Below are positions 10,582-20,957 of a stretch of 24,170 nt of DNA, piece by piece (positions within the stretch are counted from its first letter, which is position 1; each line of letters opens with the position of its first letter). Under the pieces are notes generated by a model. It ran no database searches. It had not been told where the DNA came from and worked only from the letters and a program-made list of their open reading frames with translations. The stretch covers positions 1 to 24,170 of the forward strand of contig WTXI01000459.1 in assembly GCA_022376515.1 (NCBI GenBank), in the 5' to 3' direction. A program made the translations under genes and the position numbers. This stretch comes from Lactifluus volemus (Eukaryota > Basidiomycota > Agaricomycetes > Russulales > Russulaceae).

Positions 10582-12113
10582 TCATGGGTTACGTCTAGCC
10601 GTCGCTTGGGAGTCTCCCCGTGCATCAAATGACTCCCACTCTTCGCCGCTAACGACCCAGCCTTCGAACGGAGCGCCCTGGCTCAGTAAAGATCGCTTTG
10701 CAGCTTGGTAGGCCCCCGCGGCCTGCTTTGCTCCATAATACGACTCGGAAGCACTCTCACTATGAAATATGTATAAGGTAACCAGAGAGATGAAAAAAAT
10801 GCTGACAGACGGGATCACCGGATGACCCAGAGTATTGTGAGTATTGAGAGTAAGCTGCAACAAGGAAATCTTTGAAAGCATTGGCCTGCACAGCATCTAT
10901 AAACGGTAAAGAATGGTGCAGAAGACCATTGAACTGTACCGAAATTTAGCTTTGAGCCTGTGCTTCGGCGACACGCCGCGTTTCTGACCATTAATGAGTA
11001 CCTCCCACCCACCGCCTGCAACCCAGCAAAGTGCTGTATGCGAATGGAAAATTAGGGTTGTGCCAAAAGATGCGATGCCCGCAATCCACGGACCATCATT
11101 TGAGGTACTAGCACTGGTGACTGAGACCATTGAACGGGAGTGTTTAAATGGGAGATCCGTGAAGTGGACTGCCGGATGGACGACCCTGTACATCTGTGGA
11201 AGGCCTTGATTTTTTAGTTAGGTCGGCGGGGGGGCTCAATCACGATTATGATGAAAGTGTTTAAAAAAAATCATAAGCCATGCCTTGAATGTTTCCGAGC
11301 CGTTCATAGAACGCGCGCTCGCAGTCCACTCGGATTTGCGTCCGCATGGATTCGTCTACTTCACCCAGTACGATCGCGTGGATATACACGGGTGTAAGGA
11401 TATGGCTAGCGAGTGCGCCTTGTATACCAAGGACGGACCAACGCGCAATCTTGTCGCTGCACGACATGCTAAGCACGCGCGGTGCGTCCGCCCGTCCAGG
11501 TTTAGTGCGAAGCACACCGAGACGCGCGTAGCCATCACGGCCTCTGGAAGGCATACCCGGTGGCAGAAGAGGTCGCACGACGGCGTCCATGCGCGCTGAT
11601 ATCTCTGGGTCCTGCGTTGCAGCAAGGAGACCCATAGATGCATCTCCACCTATCGTACCAAAATAAATAAAAAGAGAAGACTGGGAAAGTTGAAAGTTGG
11701 GGTGGGGACGCACATGGCACGGTTGATGCGTACATCCAGAGTTGCACGTCGTTTCTGAGTGTGTACAGACCGTCTTGTTTGCGCGCGCAAATCCACTCAG
11801 AGGAGCCTGGCGCCTGGACATCACGCTGCACTTCCTCTAGAAACCATCGTATTGCACCGCGACGCGCGATCACTTCGGCATGCGAATCGTGCAGGGCGTC
11901 GCCGAGCGGTGGGAGACGGCTGGCCGGGAGACACTTGACGCCCGTCCCAAGAGAAAGAAGATGGGTGGTAGTGCCGCGGCCCGATTGTTGTGTCGCCGGA
12001 TTGTGCAGCGCAAAGCTGGCCAGAACGGTGTATTTGCCTGGTTGTGGGACAAAAGGGAGCAAAGAATATTGCGTAAGAGTGAGAGAGACGACATCATCAA
12101 CGGAGGCTTGCAT
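10582..12113 (-). CDS. TAD1: tRNA-specific adenosine deaminase Tad1/ADAT1
   Basis: The enzyme deaminates A37 to inosine in eukaryotic tRNA-Ala. Modelled exons (minus strand) are 12113-11714, 11649-11284, 11204-10940 and 10885-10582, giving 444 residues, within the usual fungal range. The three zinc/catalytic motifs are complete: HAE at residues 78-80 (zinc His and proton-shuttle Glu) inside [14 protein letters not shown] at 133-135, and SCSDK at 196-200. Also conserved are LGTGVKCLP (near 55-63), [24 protein letters not shown], the FTDLPF segment, [11 protein letters not shown] and the C-terminal [15 protein letters not shown]. Intron 1 (64 nt, GT-AG) splits the codon of the zinc Cys134. Intron 2 (79 nt) must use a GC donor. 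Intron 3 is 54 nt. A further optional in-frame 51-nt intron at 10806-10756 would remove a hydrophobic stretch. The ATG at 12113 is chosen because homology begins there; an in-frame ATG at 12281 would add 56 unconserved residues. It is transcribed divergently from the Con-6-like gene. Confidence 0.93.
11205..11283 (-). other. GC-AG intron in TAD1
   Basis: The exon before this intron ends ATTCAAG and is followed by GCATGG. No GT donor is available without deleting the conserved RAFYERL helix. The intron contains a CTAAC branch-point motif about 13 nt before its AAG acceptor. Joining at these sites gives the continuous peptide [17 protein letters not shown], as expected for the family. The 79-nt intron carries a stop in the reading frame, so retention would truncate the enzyme after about 260 residues. 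Confidence 0.75.
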
Positions 12114-12281
12114 TTCTGCACTTGTTTCTGTTATCGGCAAGTGCCTGAGTTTGCCATTGTACGTTGATGATGATGATAACGCTGTACGAGACCTAACCCT
12201 GTACCTCATCAATAAGACTAATCCTGACCAGGCAAAAGCCTCGCCCACTTCTTCGTAGCCATCATCTCGCCAAACAGCCAT

Positions 12282-12690
12282 GTGGAGGCTTAAAATGACG
12301 TCAAAGTGTCAAACCCTGTGCCACTCTTCTGCCTCGCGGCATCCCTGCGGTCGACGAGCTGGCTCCAAGCCCCCACAACACTCCTAAGAGGAGTGGAGAG
12401 GAGTGGAGAAAACGACGTTCTTAACAACTCCACGGAGCTGCTTCAGGAGCAAGCTCCCATGATGACCATATGACAGACCTCGCTCTGATGGAGCCCTACC
12501 AAAGGGGACGATAAAAAGGCCCATCCTACAGCCGAGTTCCTCTCTCTAACTTCCAGAGACCCCCGACCCCGATCTTTGCTTCTTCTATTATCATTTGATG
12601 TAAAAAACAAAGCTTCCCCCGCCTCGAGAGATAGAGATATTTGCAAATTTTCATCAAAACGCGTGGTTAACCCTCGAACCCTAATAAATC
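12282..12690. promoter_or_regulatory. Divergent promoter region of TAD1 and the Con-6-like gene
   Basis: This interval separates the two divergent start regions. On the plus side a TATA-like ATAAAAAG at 12511-12518 lies about 175 nt before the ATG of the Con-6-like gene, followed by CT-rich DNA near 12535-12590. A tandem GGAGTGGAGA duplication is present at about 12388-12409. No TATA element is obvious for TAD1, as expected for a housekeeping gene. Confidence 0.5.
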
Positions 12691-13218
12691 ATGCCGAGGC
12701 TATTTGGGACAAGACCACGACGTCACAGGTCCCACAACGAGGTCTACAACACCGACACCACCACCTCCTACAATACCACCAGGCCCCGACGACGTGAAGG
12801 CTGGACCTCCTTCTACCCGCAGCGCAGGAACCGCGAACGTGTCGCCGCAGGTTATCGTACGTCCTCAACTTTTTTACCGACCGAATCCCCTTTGCCCACA
12901 ACCGTAAAATTGAAAACAGGTGGTGCGCTCGTCAACCCCAACACGACTCGCGAAGGACGTCGTCACGCAAAATGGCAACTCCGTCGCATGGTAGGGCACA
13001 GATCCTCTTTTTTTTTTTGGACATTTGAACTTTTTGTGTTTTTTGTTTCGTAGGGCCGGCCAGAAGATGCCCATGTGTCGTTCTTGACCAAGGTCAAGCG
13101 CACACTCGGGATACGGAGTACGCCACGCCGCGTGCGGCGGCGTCGTGAAGAAATTGAGCGACGCGATCGTGGCTGGTTCTTTGGTCTACGAAGGTCTCGG
13201 CCTATGCCAGTGGTCTAA
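12691..13218 (+). CDS. Small, very basic protein with Con-6-like core
   Basis: Three exons (12691-12856, 12920-12990, 13054-13218) joined by two 63-nt GT-AG introns give 133 residues. All junctions keep frame. Residues 1-50 are Arg/Thr/Tyr-rich and low in complexity. Residues 52-79 (from AAGYRGALVNPNTTREGRR on) resemble the fungal Con-6 motif GYKA.L.NPN.S.EAK..A...L..M, known from conidiation-specific protein 6, whose biochemical role is not established. The remainder carries TKVKRTLGIRSTPRR followed by a run of Arg residues and ends in a Trp-Phe-Phe segment. The predicted charge is strongly positive, so nucleic-acid or membrane association is possible but unproven. The ATG follows an AT-rich leader (TAAATC) and is the first in frame. 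The gene is divergent from TAD1 and converges on the proline-rich gene. Gene structure is well supported; the Con-6 relationship is moderate. Confidence 0.8.
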
Positions 13219-13989
13219 AAAAACTTGCATCCTTTTTTTTTGGTGTGTGTACGATATCGAGAAGCGATGAAAGATTCGGCTATCTGTTTAACCCTCAATC
13301 AAAGTTTTTTGTACGCTGTGTACCTTTGGAATGGATGATGACGATGACGATGATGCCTGATTCTGCGGGTTTTCCGTATGCTATGATCCTTTGATGTAGG
13401 GACGCGAGCGTGAAGGAACGTCATGTTTCCGCCGTTTACCCCTCGATCATCATCGATTATTGTGCCCGATCGCAAGCGAACTTGCCTCGATGATGCCTTG
13501 CTTCAAGCTGACTCAACACATGGCGTAACTTAAATCGCGAGGCAAGTCAACCAACCGCGTATGCTTATCATTGATGCCTTTCCGGCAGGACATCCTATTG
13601 CCGACGGTCTGGGTCTGCAGGTAATGACGTACAGTAGTGGTACAGGGGTTGGGGGTCGTGAAAAAAAAAAGTTCGAAAAATGAGTTTTTTTTTGCATACT
13701 TCCTAAACCACGAAAAGCAGAATATTTTCGGTGAGGGCAGGGGGGGGGGGAGGATGAATGGATATGGAGGCAAGGAAGCGATTAACACCGGACCGGAAGA
13801 AAGAGCGTGTGGCGAATGATGATCATCAAAAATAAAGCATGGAAAATAACTTAGAGCGTTACGTTTAATGAGTCGAGAGCACAGGAATCCATATACCAGG
13901 CTGGGCCTCCTCCAGACGATGCACCACAACGCGATCCCAATGAAGGGAAATGGCGTTTTTCTGTGACGATCAATCAGCGGATATAGGGA
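13219..13989. other. Intergenic region between convergent genes
   Basis: The 3' ends of the Con-6-like gene (plus) and the proline-rich gene (minus) face each other across about 770 nt. The interval contains T and A homopolymers (near 13232, 13662 and 13685), an 11-G run at 13740-13750, and CATCATCG/CGATGATG inverted words near 13449 and 13489. These fit 3' untranslated and terminator DNA. The long minus-strand open frame at 13513-13929 has no conserved content and is treated as UTR. Confidence 0.5.
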
Positions 13990-15005
13990 CTAGATAATTT
14001 TGGGATCATTTACGTTCATAAAGTGCACGATCGCTCTTGAGATGCGACGCACAAGGCTTTGAAGGTTGACGGAACCGTCGAATTCGTTACTCACGGGGAT
14101 CTCGTAAACAAGCGAGCGATATCCAGTCCACTGATCACCCATCGATGAAATCACACATCAGCAAAACAATAGAGACGAGGGGGGGGGGTACGGAAGAAAG
14201 AGGAAAAACGCACCCGGACTTTGAGTGTCAGGCGACCACGCATGTCCGCAATCTCGCGAATCGCATACGGATGGCTGCGCGATAGGCGTACGCTATTCAT
14301 AGCCTCGGTGAGCGAGATACCGTCACGATGTCCACCCGAAGGGCGGAACTTGATAGTGACGCCACCTGGGAGGCGATACGGATCGGACATGGACATGGAC
14401 ATGTGACCAAAACCAGGACCAACGCTCGATGCGCGGCGCACGCGCTTACCGCTGTACGACGATGAGAACGGGGTCATCGGAGGAGCGGAAGGTAGCAGCG
14501 CGGGTGGACCGTAACCGGGTCCACCGGTACTGAAAGCGCGACCGCGGGCACCAAAGCCATCATCGAGCTGGGGCGGGAAGTAGCTCTCTGAGAGCGGCGA
14601 GTTGTCGTACGAATCAGGGTAGGCTGCACGAGGGGGAGGGATGCCGGTCGGATTCTGATCGTAGCCCGGGGGCTCTGGGGGTGATGTATACTGCTCACGA
14701 TTTCCCATCGAATAAGAGGTGCCCATTGCCCCAGGTGGGGGAGGGAAGCTTCCATAACTGCCAGGGGGCGGGAACTGCTGCTGCTGAGAGGAAGCCGGGG
14801 GAGGAGGCGCATTAGGCATAGGCATAGACGCTGGGGGCGGCCCGGCCTGGCCGCTCACCTCGGAGTAACCACCGGCAGGGTTGTACGGATCGTTGAAACC
14901 GTCTCGTCCGGGACGGAATGGATCGTTGTAGGGAGGAGCGAAGGACTGGCCTGCGCTGAAGGACGTACGACGGGATCGATATTGGGGTTGATCATACATC
15001 GACAT
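13990..15005 (-). CDS. Pro/Gly/Ser-rich protein with conserved fungal C-terminal domain (unknown function)
   Basis: Two exons (15005-14214 and 14130-13990) joined by an 83-nt GT-AG intron give 310 residues. Residues 1-200 are disordered-looking, rich in Pro, Gly, Ser and Tyr, with PPPP runs, a short poly-Gln (74-77) and the basic GKRVRRASS (186-194), a plausible kinase-type serine site. A MSMSMS repeat follows at 202-207. From about residue 215 a compact domain starts: GVTIKFRPSG, then GISLTEAMNSVRLS and LTLKVR. Across the intron it continues WTGYRSLVYEIPV, then GSVNLQSLVRRISRAIVHFM. I recognise this layout (a low-complexity arm plus IKF..G...GI.L.EA...VRLS and a W.GY...YEIP strand) from many basidiomycete hypothetical proteins, possibly the Pfam family DUF6741, but that name is unverified. 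No signal peptide or membrane segment is seen. Function unknown. A TATA element lies about 106 nt upstream of the ATG. Confidence 0.85.
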
Positions 15006-15110
15006 CGTGGAGTGGTCAGAAGATTGATCGATGTCAGGTGGAAGGGGAACAAGTGGAGGGAGGGAAGGGGAAGTGTGAGACTGGGTTTGATAGAACGCTA
15101 GAGGGGATGA

Positions 15111-15123
15111 TTATATATATAAA
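15111..15123 (-). promoter_or_regulatory. TATA box of the Pro/Gly-rich gene
   Basis: The plus-strand sequence TTATATATATAAA at 15111-15123 gives TTTATATATATAA on the minus strand, about 106 nt upstream of the ATG at 15005. Spacing and sequence fit a TATA box. Because the element is near-symmetric, it could also act toward the plus strand. Confidence 0.55.
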
Positions 15124-15466
15124 GGCGAGGGGTGGCACGTTACACGACAGAGAGTTGACAAATGCGTTGCGGAAGGGATGGATAGGGGAAGAGCTGGGCA
15201 GCCTCGAGGACAGACAGCACGGCGAACAGGTTTGGGGGGAACAAATAATACGTCAGCACGGGGCTGATGAACCAAAAGCGGGGATGAGACGTTGGCCAGT
15301 CTTGTTACGCCAGTCGGAGTGTAGAGTGCGTAGATTATTATCTTGAAACCGCGTGGGCTAGCTAGCGTGGATGGAAGGTGGGGGTGCTGGGCTGGGTGAT
15401 GAAAAGTGCAAAATCGGGTTTGATGTCTTTGCACTTTGCCGTGTCACAGCAGATCCGGGAGAGGAT

Positions 15467-15486
15467 TATATACCATATGGTATATA
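15467..15486. repeat. Perfect 20-bp palindrome
   Basis: TATATACCATATGGTATATA is exactly self-complementary and contains an NdeI-type CATATG core. It lies 344 nt upstream of the TATA element of the Pro/Gly-rich gene, in its upstream region. It could be a dimeric regulator site or a chance AT palindrome. Confidence 0.6.
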
Positions 15487-18400
15487 GACGCACGGGATAA
15501 GGTAGTGGCGCGGGCATTGTTGCCAATGTCCAGGTTCAAGATACCAAGATGGGGAAGAGAGAAGTGTGGGTGTCAGGAACGGTGTGAGAACCCAACCGCG
15601 AGATCGGGGCGAGGGGAGCATTCGGGGACACATCCACCTTTGGGGACGCGCGATGGTAGCTAGCCGCATGATGGACCTGTAAACCATCTCAAATCACTAC
15701 ACGGGGACCTCTGTGACAAGTTGAAATTACTAAATTTGGTAAATAATAATAATAATTAAAATTAATAATAGATTACTGGCACTCATCCCCTTGCTCCCTT
15801 CGCCTTCGCCTTCACCCGGAGATGCGCGCGAGAATATTGATTTCTTTATGATGACGTGCGGCATAATGCGATGACTCAATTCCCTTTCCTGCCATAGAGA
15901 TACCAACAGCCTGAGTTCATTGGGTCTCGCAGGCTGTCAAAATGCCGACATCCAAAGACACTGTACTGCAGCCAGCCAAGTGCCTCCTTCCCCCTGATTC
16001 GGTTCCTCCCGTTCGATGGCGCAAACCCTGTTAACGTTTTCCAGCGCATTGGCCCCATGAAAAATGTCCCGATTCGATCCCATTCGGGACTCTTCTGGCT
16101 GTGTGGCGCTCGCTGTCCTAGGAATGAGATGATGGCGGTGCCACGTCTCTCCCCTTTTCGTCGGCTATCATGCATAGCTTCATGGACCCCCCTTATCATC
16201 AATCGGACTATGGGGGTTATCCATTCAATAGCGGGCAACCATTCCGCACTTTGGTCCTGTTAGCGACGCTCTCCTAGGCTCTCTCACGTGCCTCGAGCGC
16301 GTTCATTTTGCATTGATCCAAGTTCTTCCTGCGCGTATTGTATTGATTGCAAAACACCAAATCTACTAAAAGTAAGGAGTAATTGTGCACGGGACCCAAG
16401 TAACCCCACGCAGAGATAAGCGTGCGATTAATCTAGTCTATGTAAGGGTCGTCTCGGTGTTGTCTAACGGCAAGTATCACCGCCATCATGCACACATCAC
16501 GTATGGAATCAGATCGCCTCCTGGCTCCGGGATGGGACTAAAGATGATGCCCCCGTCCATGTCAATGGCGAGAACCGGGGACTGGGGATCTGGCTAGTCA
16601 TTGTGGAATCTTATCCTAGTCGTCCAACTACAACATCCTCAAAAGTCTGGGCTTGCCTAGCCTTCCCCACCACGCTGCCCTGCTCTAGTCCTGCCCGGTT
16701 CTCTCTCTCGTGCGTGCCTCCACTTGGGGGAAGGTTCCTTAGCGATAACGGTGGCAAAGGCCAAGTTGCGCTTTGCCCCTGACCAATGTCCTTGCATAAC
16801 GGATGGAAGACCAAGGAGCATGACCACGGCCTGAGGTGACACGCAACAGGGGACGGCCGAGGCATAGTCCTCTCGTCTATCATATCTCGTCCCGGATGCC
16901 ATATGGAGAACGACCAACTGAAAAGTATCCAACCACGTACCTATCCTGACTATGATCTACCATGAAACGTGTACAGGAAGCCCCAGAAGACCCGACCGTC
17001 ATCATCATCGTCATATCGTCCTCATCATCCTGCGATGCTGCGGTGTCTACCGCTAACCCTTGCACTCAATGCTCCAGCTCCGGATAAAGGACGTAATTTC
17101 CCTATGACATATGGATTCTCGCCTCTTCCTGTCAACAACCTGGGGGGTTCTGTAGAGCTCCGGGTGAGCCGCGTGCATTCGCGAATTCCTGCGACGGCAC
17201 AGTACGATAAGCTATCGCTGGTACCTCGGATTTCTTTGCGTAAGAACGTCTACGTAGCTCCTTACCGCTTACCCCCCCCCTCCCCGTGTATGACTGAATG
17301 GGTGGGTCACGGGGAGATGCATATCTCCATCGCATGGCTAACGATCGTGGCGCACCCACCTTTACTGTGCTATCAGTAGCCCTATGCCCTACCGCTGTCA
17401 CTTTCACCCCGGCGAGAGCCGGCTGACCCTCGAACGTCAATTTGTGCGACCTGTACACGCATCCAAGCTTCATAGATCGTCTTTCTACCTTTTGCTACTT
17501 TGTGTTGTATTACCTAGTCCACTGGCAAAACGAATGGAAGAAACGCTCTCTGAAGTCGGGGTTCCGCGGACTCGCAGGGATCAGCCACGAGACTGCGCCA
17601 CCAGATACTCTTACCTGGAAAGAATCACCCACCCCCGATTAGGGTGGGCGGCGATGCATGCCTTCCTGGGCTAACGACTGGTTTGGGGCCCAGTCCCCTG
17701 CAGGTGGCGCAGGACATGTGGTTAGAAGGAATACATTTGGCGTACAGACTCGAAGGTCTTCGATATATGCGAGTATTATGGGGCCGCGCAAGCCCTATAC
17801 CAGAGTAGGACGTTTATCGCGACCTTTGGGAAGGTTGGCTTTGCCTCGTTGCCGGCAAGTACCACACTTGATCATAGTCATTACATATAGACTATGCCGT
17901 TTATTCCTGCCGACGTGCGTGATATCATGGCTTAAACCCAAGATTCTGCTCTTTAACGTCGGGGTACACACTTCCTGACCCTCCAAATCCATCGAGTGCC
18001 GTGCGAATGAGCCCGAAGTGGGCAAGTTTTGCAAGTCTTGGTGGTGTCAGTTGATATTTTATTGACCCATTACTTGTCCAATGTCATGTGGTGAACCCGA
18101 GCCATACCTATGTGTTGGCAGTAATATTACCTGCTGACAGAGTAACGCCCCAACAGCCAACCAGTTGTTCAGCAGAGCCTCCTCTTACCAACCAGTCCAA
18201 ATCGCGTCACGACACCTTGTTGGCGTATGGCGGGGAAGTGTTTTTCCGTGCTAATATCACGCATAAAGGTACGCGAGAATGCAGTACCGTACAGTCAAAT
18301 GCGCGCCGTACCTGTGCAAACCGCGGATCATCGACAACTGGGATGAGCATGACAATGGCAACGTACAGTACTAGTATTTGTATGAGCTATTCTTACGAGC

Positions 18401-18603
18401 CCCCTGGGAATAGTGAGAAATGAATTCTGGGTAAGGGAAGGAGGATATCATTAGGCCCTGTGACCTGACGGTCTAGGCTCTGTGTTTAGTGTTGTTGGCA
18501 AGAGCCGTAAAAGGCAGGAGAGAAACATGAGATCCCGCCAGTTTTTTCTATTTCAGGTTTCAGCTTCATCCACAGGTTCGACAAGTCGTCTAAGGTTCAT
18601 GAG
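15487..18603. other. No supportable gene
   Basis: About 3.1 kb without recognisable protein motifs or joinable exons. An AT-rich (AAT)n-like tract occupies about 15742-15771. Several open frames of 90-136 codons exist (for example plus 16969-17379 and 18088-18423, minus 15876-16238). They overlap each other on opposite strands and show no conserved blocks, so I treat them as chance frames or heavily decayed DNA. Confidence 0.4.
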
Positions 18604-19793
18604 ATGAGCCTTAACAATATCAACGTATGGAGCATCATCAAAAAGGTACATTTTCAAAGCTCAATCAAATATCTTTTTCTAGGACCCAGAAGGCGTTAAA
18701 GCGCTTCTCGAATCCTTGCGGACCTCACCAGCATGGGCCGACGCCCTCAAATCCAGTCTAACGGCGCACCCAATCACACAAGCTCCCACCCAAGGACGAC
18801 AACCATCCGATTCGTTCCGAGGAGTCCCTGCTCCTGGTCCCGGAGACGCAGGCTCGTCTTCAATCAATAGTCCATCCTCGATCGCAGGGAACCCATCGCA
18901 TACTGGTCCTTCTGTTGCCGATCTCTTGTCCCAGTTGCGGGCCTCTCATACTCCGGAATTTACCTCCAATGCTGACGAGGGAGGTGGTCTGCTCTCTCGA
19001 TCTCCCCCTCTTCCAAGTCATGATCATGTGGACACCCCTTCTACATCCCAACCCGTCACCGCCCACGCCTCCTCGCCCCAGCAGCAGGATTTACGTACCC
19101 TGTCATTTCAACAGGCGTTGCCGCATATATCTCGACTGATGGAGGATCCACTCGTCGTAAAGGAATTGACGAAGGTGACTAGGCGACTGGTTCAACATTA
19201 TTCCCCTTTTTCACTGTTTCTTTTTCAAGATGAAGCAAGAGCAAGATAAACTAGAGAAACAACTTTGGGAGGAAGGGAAGCTATTCGGAAGAGTCATGAA
19301 GAGAAGGTGAAGGTTGCTAAGACCAAGTGCGCCAGCCCTCTCCTCCTCTGCCGTCGCCCTACCAACCCTTCTATAGGGCAACAATGATCGGTGTAGGGCT
19401 GTCGAAGCACGATGCCGAGGTATTTGATTTGCGTTGCGCCTCCTCAAACATGGCCTAAACACCTCCCCCTCCACTTGTAGTCGATGTCCGACACCTTCCG
19501 GACAGAACTGAGGAAGTTTGACGCTCAACGGGTCCTTCCTGCCTGGGACGGACTAGTGCGGGAGCAGCAATCGCGCCTCGAAGCATTAAAAGTTCCGACC
19601 ATGTTCGTTACAGATGATGCAGACGATGCCGAGGTGCGTTTTGTCATTTCTCGAAAATCACGTGGAAACATTTTTTTTGGGGTTCACCCTCACGCCAACA
19701 AAACGACACGGTCATATTTTGTGCTGGCAGAAGCAACTTAGGGTTATGCACGTCTTGGAAGGCATCTTACCCACAACCGGCCCAGACCAGTGA
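18604..19793 (+). CDS. Conserved-looking coiled-coil protein of unknown function, with apparent frameshift
   Basis: Six exons fit together: 18604-18624, 18683-19174, 19230-19326, 19377-19419, 19481-19633 and 19731-19793. The introns are 58, 55, 50, 61 and 97 nt, all GT-AG, giving about 289 residues. The start reads MSLNNIN-DPEGVKALLESL. A Ser/Pro-rich linker covers roughly residues 35-130. SFQQALPHISRLMEDP follows, then a charged coiled coil (MKQEQDKLEKQLWEE, then AIRKSHEEKVKVAKTK), LPAWDGLVREQQ, and ends VMHVLEGILP. I do not recognise a named family, although the pattern looks like a conserved basidiomycete protein. Exon 3 is 97 nt, but 98 nt (or 95) are needed: the frame shifts by one base between about 19270 and 19285, inside the purine run GGGAGGAAGGGAAG. 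Read literally, translation stops at the TGA at 19308-19310. Both flanks of the shift read as good coding sequence, so a sequencing error or a very recent mutation is likely. Confidence 0.75.
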
Positions 19794-20780
19794 TCGCTCG
19801 TGCCAACCTCCTCACGGAGCCCCGGGCCGGACACCGCGAAAAGCCTCCTGTGAACGCGTCCTGAAATGGTCGAAGAATGTGACACACCCACAAGCTGGAT
19901 ACACATCTGTTTGTTTCAGAGTAAGCAACCCCCCAACAAGCTGGATTCCGGGGGTCCGTCGGCCTTTCTCTCACGCTGTAATAGTTGATTTTTCAGCAGA
20001 TGTACTACTTTGCAGGCTCTTTCTTACTCACGCTACAGTACAGTACGCCTTACCACTCTTCGTTTTAGGGGGTTAACTAGCATAAGCAATATGACCACTT
20101 GAGGCACCAATACGTCTCCCCCTTCGGGTGGTCCGTAGTTCAGTTTCCCGGCATCAAGGCTGCTAGGACTGTATATGAGCAGAACACGCTATTCAACCCA
20201 TGTATCCCACAGGTAGGCGTGAGCCATACCCCTACCGTCACTGGCAAAAAATCGAGTCCAAGGGAGTAATGCGGTTTTCCTTACCGAGAAGGGCACAGGG
20301 CATTAGATGGGAGCTTACATGAGCCATCTCCGCCATGGCCCCTTTGGGCAAGTATATACTTCCGGAGTGGTGTGTGGGTCATCTCCGTTGTCTGGCCACG
20401 GGTTCTATGCACTACAGTTGCCCGCTATAACTACCTGAGCTCGTTCGACCGACTTGAGCGTCATCATATCCGTCAAGTTCTCGACTCTGGCTACCAAGAA
20501 AACACTTGGAACTACCTCTCGGAGAAAGTTTGGATCATCAGGTTTTAGGGTTCAGTTCGGGAGCTGCTGCGCCGTATCAGAGTACTCGCGCAGTCAGGGG
20601 GGTTCAGGAGCTAACAGGAAATTATACGTTGCGCGTGCTCTCGTTGATGTATGATCAAGGGGTTTACATCCATGGACCGTCTTCGCGCCGCCAGAATGTG
20701 TTGGCGTTTCACGTCGTATATTCACGTGGCCATCAGCTCATGACGCTCGTCACTAGCGCTCGACAGTGAAACTTTTAACA
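19794..20780 (+). other. Coding-like fragments without an assembled gene
   Basis: Two stretches look protein-coding but cannot be joined in frame. One (about 20085-20213) reads QYDHLRHQYVSPFGWSVVQF and continues to a good GTAGGC donor. The other (about 20270-20550) includes YNYLSSFDRLERHHIRQV and TWNYLSEKVW before a stop. A third open frame (20506-20769) follows in another phase. I recognise no family. They may be exons of a decayed gene; the alternative is chance. Confidence 0.25.
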
Positions 20781-20957
20781 ACATCCCGAGTTGTTTTTCT
20801 GTTAAACCAAGTGTTGTAAGTGACTTCTCACGTGACGACGGGATGTACGCTTCGATACAGCGGCCGTGACATGGAATATAATCCTGCTCTATTTCTACAT
20901 GATTATGAACCTCTGATGATTACGAACTACTGATCGACGATGGCCCACCTCATTAGT

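Noticed and set aside
12114..12281. 56-residue N-terminal extension of TAD1 from the in-frame ATG at 12281
   Set aside because: Residues are unconserved and ADAT1-family similarity starts at the ATG at 12113; kept only as an alternative.
13513..13929. 138-codon minus-strand open frame between convergent genes
   Set aside because: Lies beyond the stop of the Pro/Gly-rich gene, contains homopolymer-driven residues, no conserved content.
18604..18645. Longer first exon of the coiled-coil gene ending at AAAAAG with a 37-nt intron
   Set aside because: 37 nt is too short for this genome's introns; the GTATGG donor at 18625 gives a 58-nt intron in the same phase.
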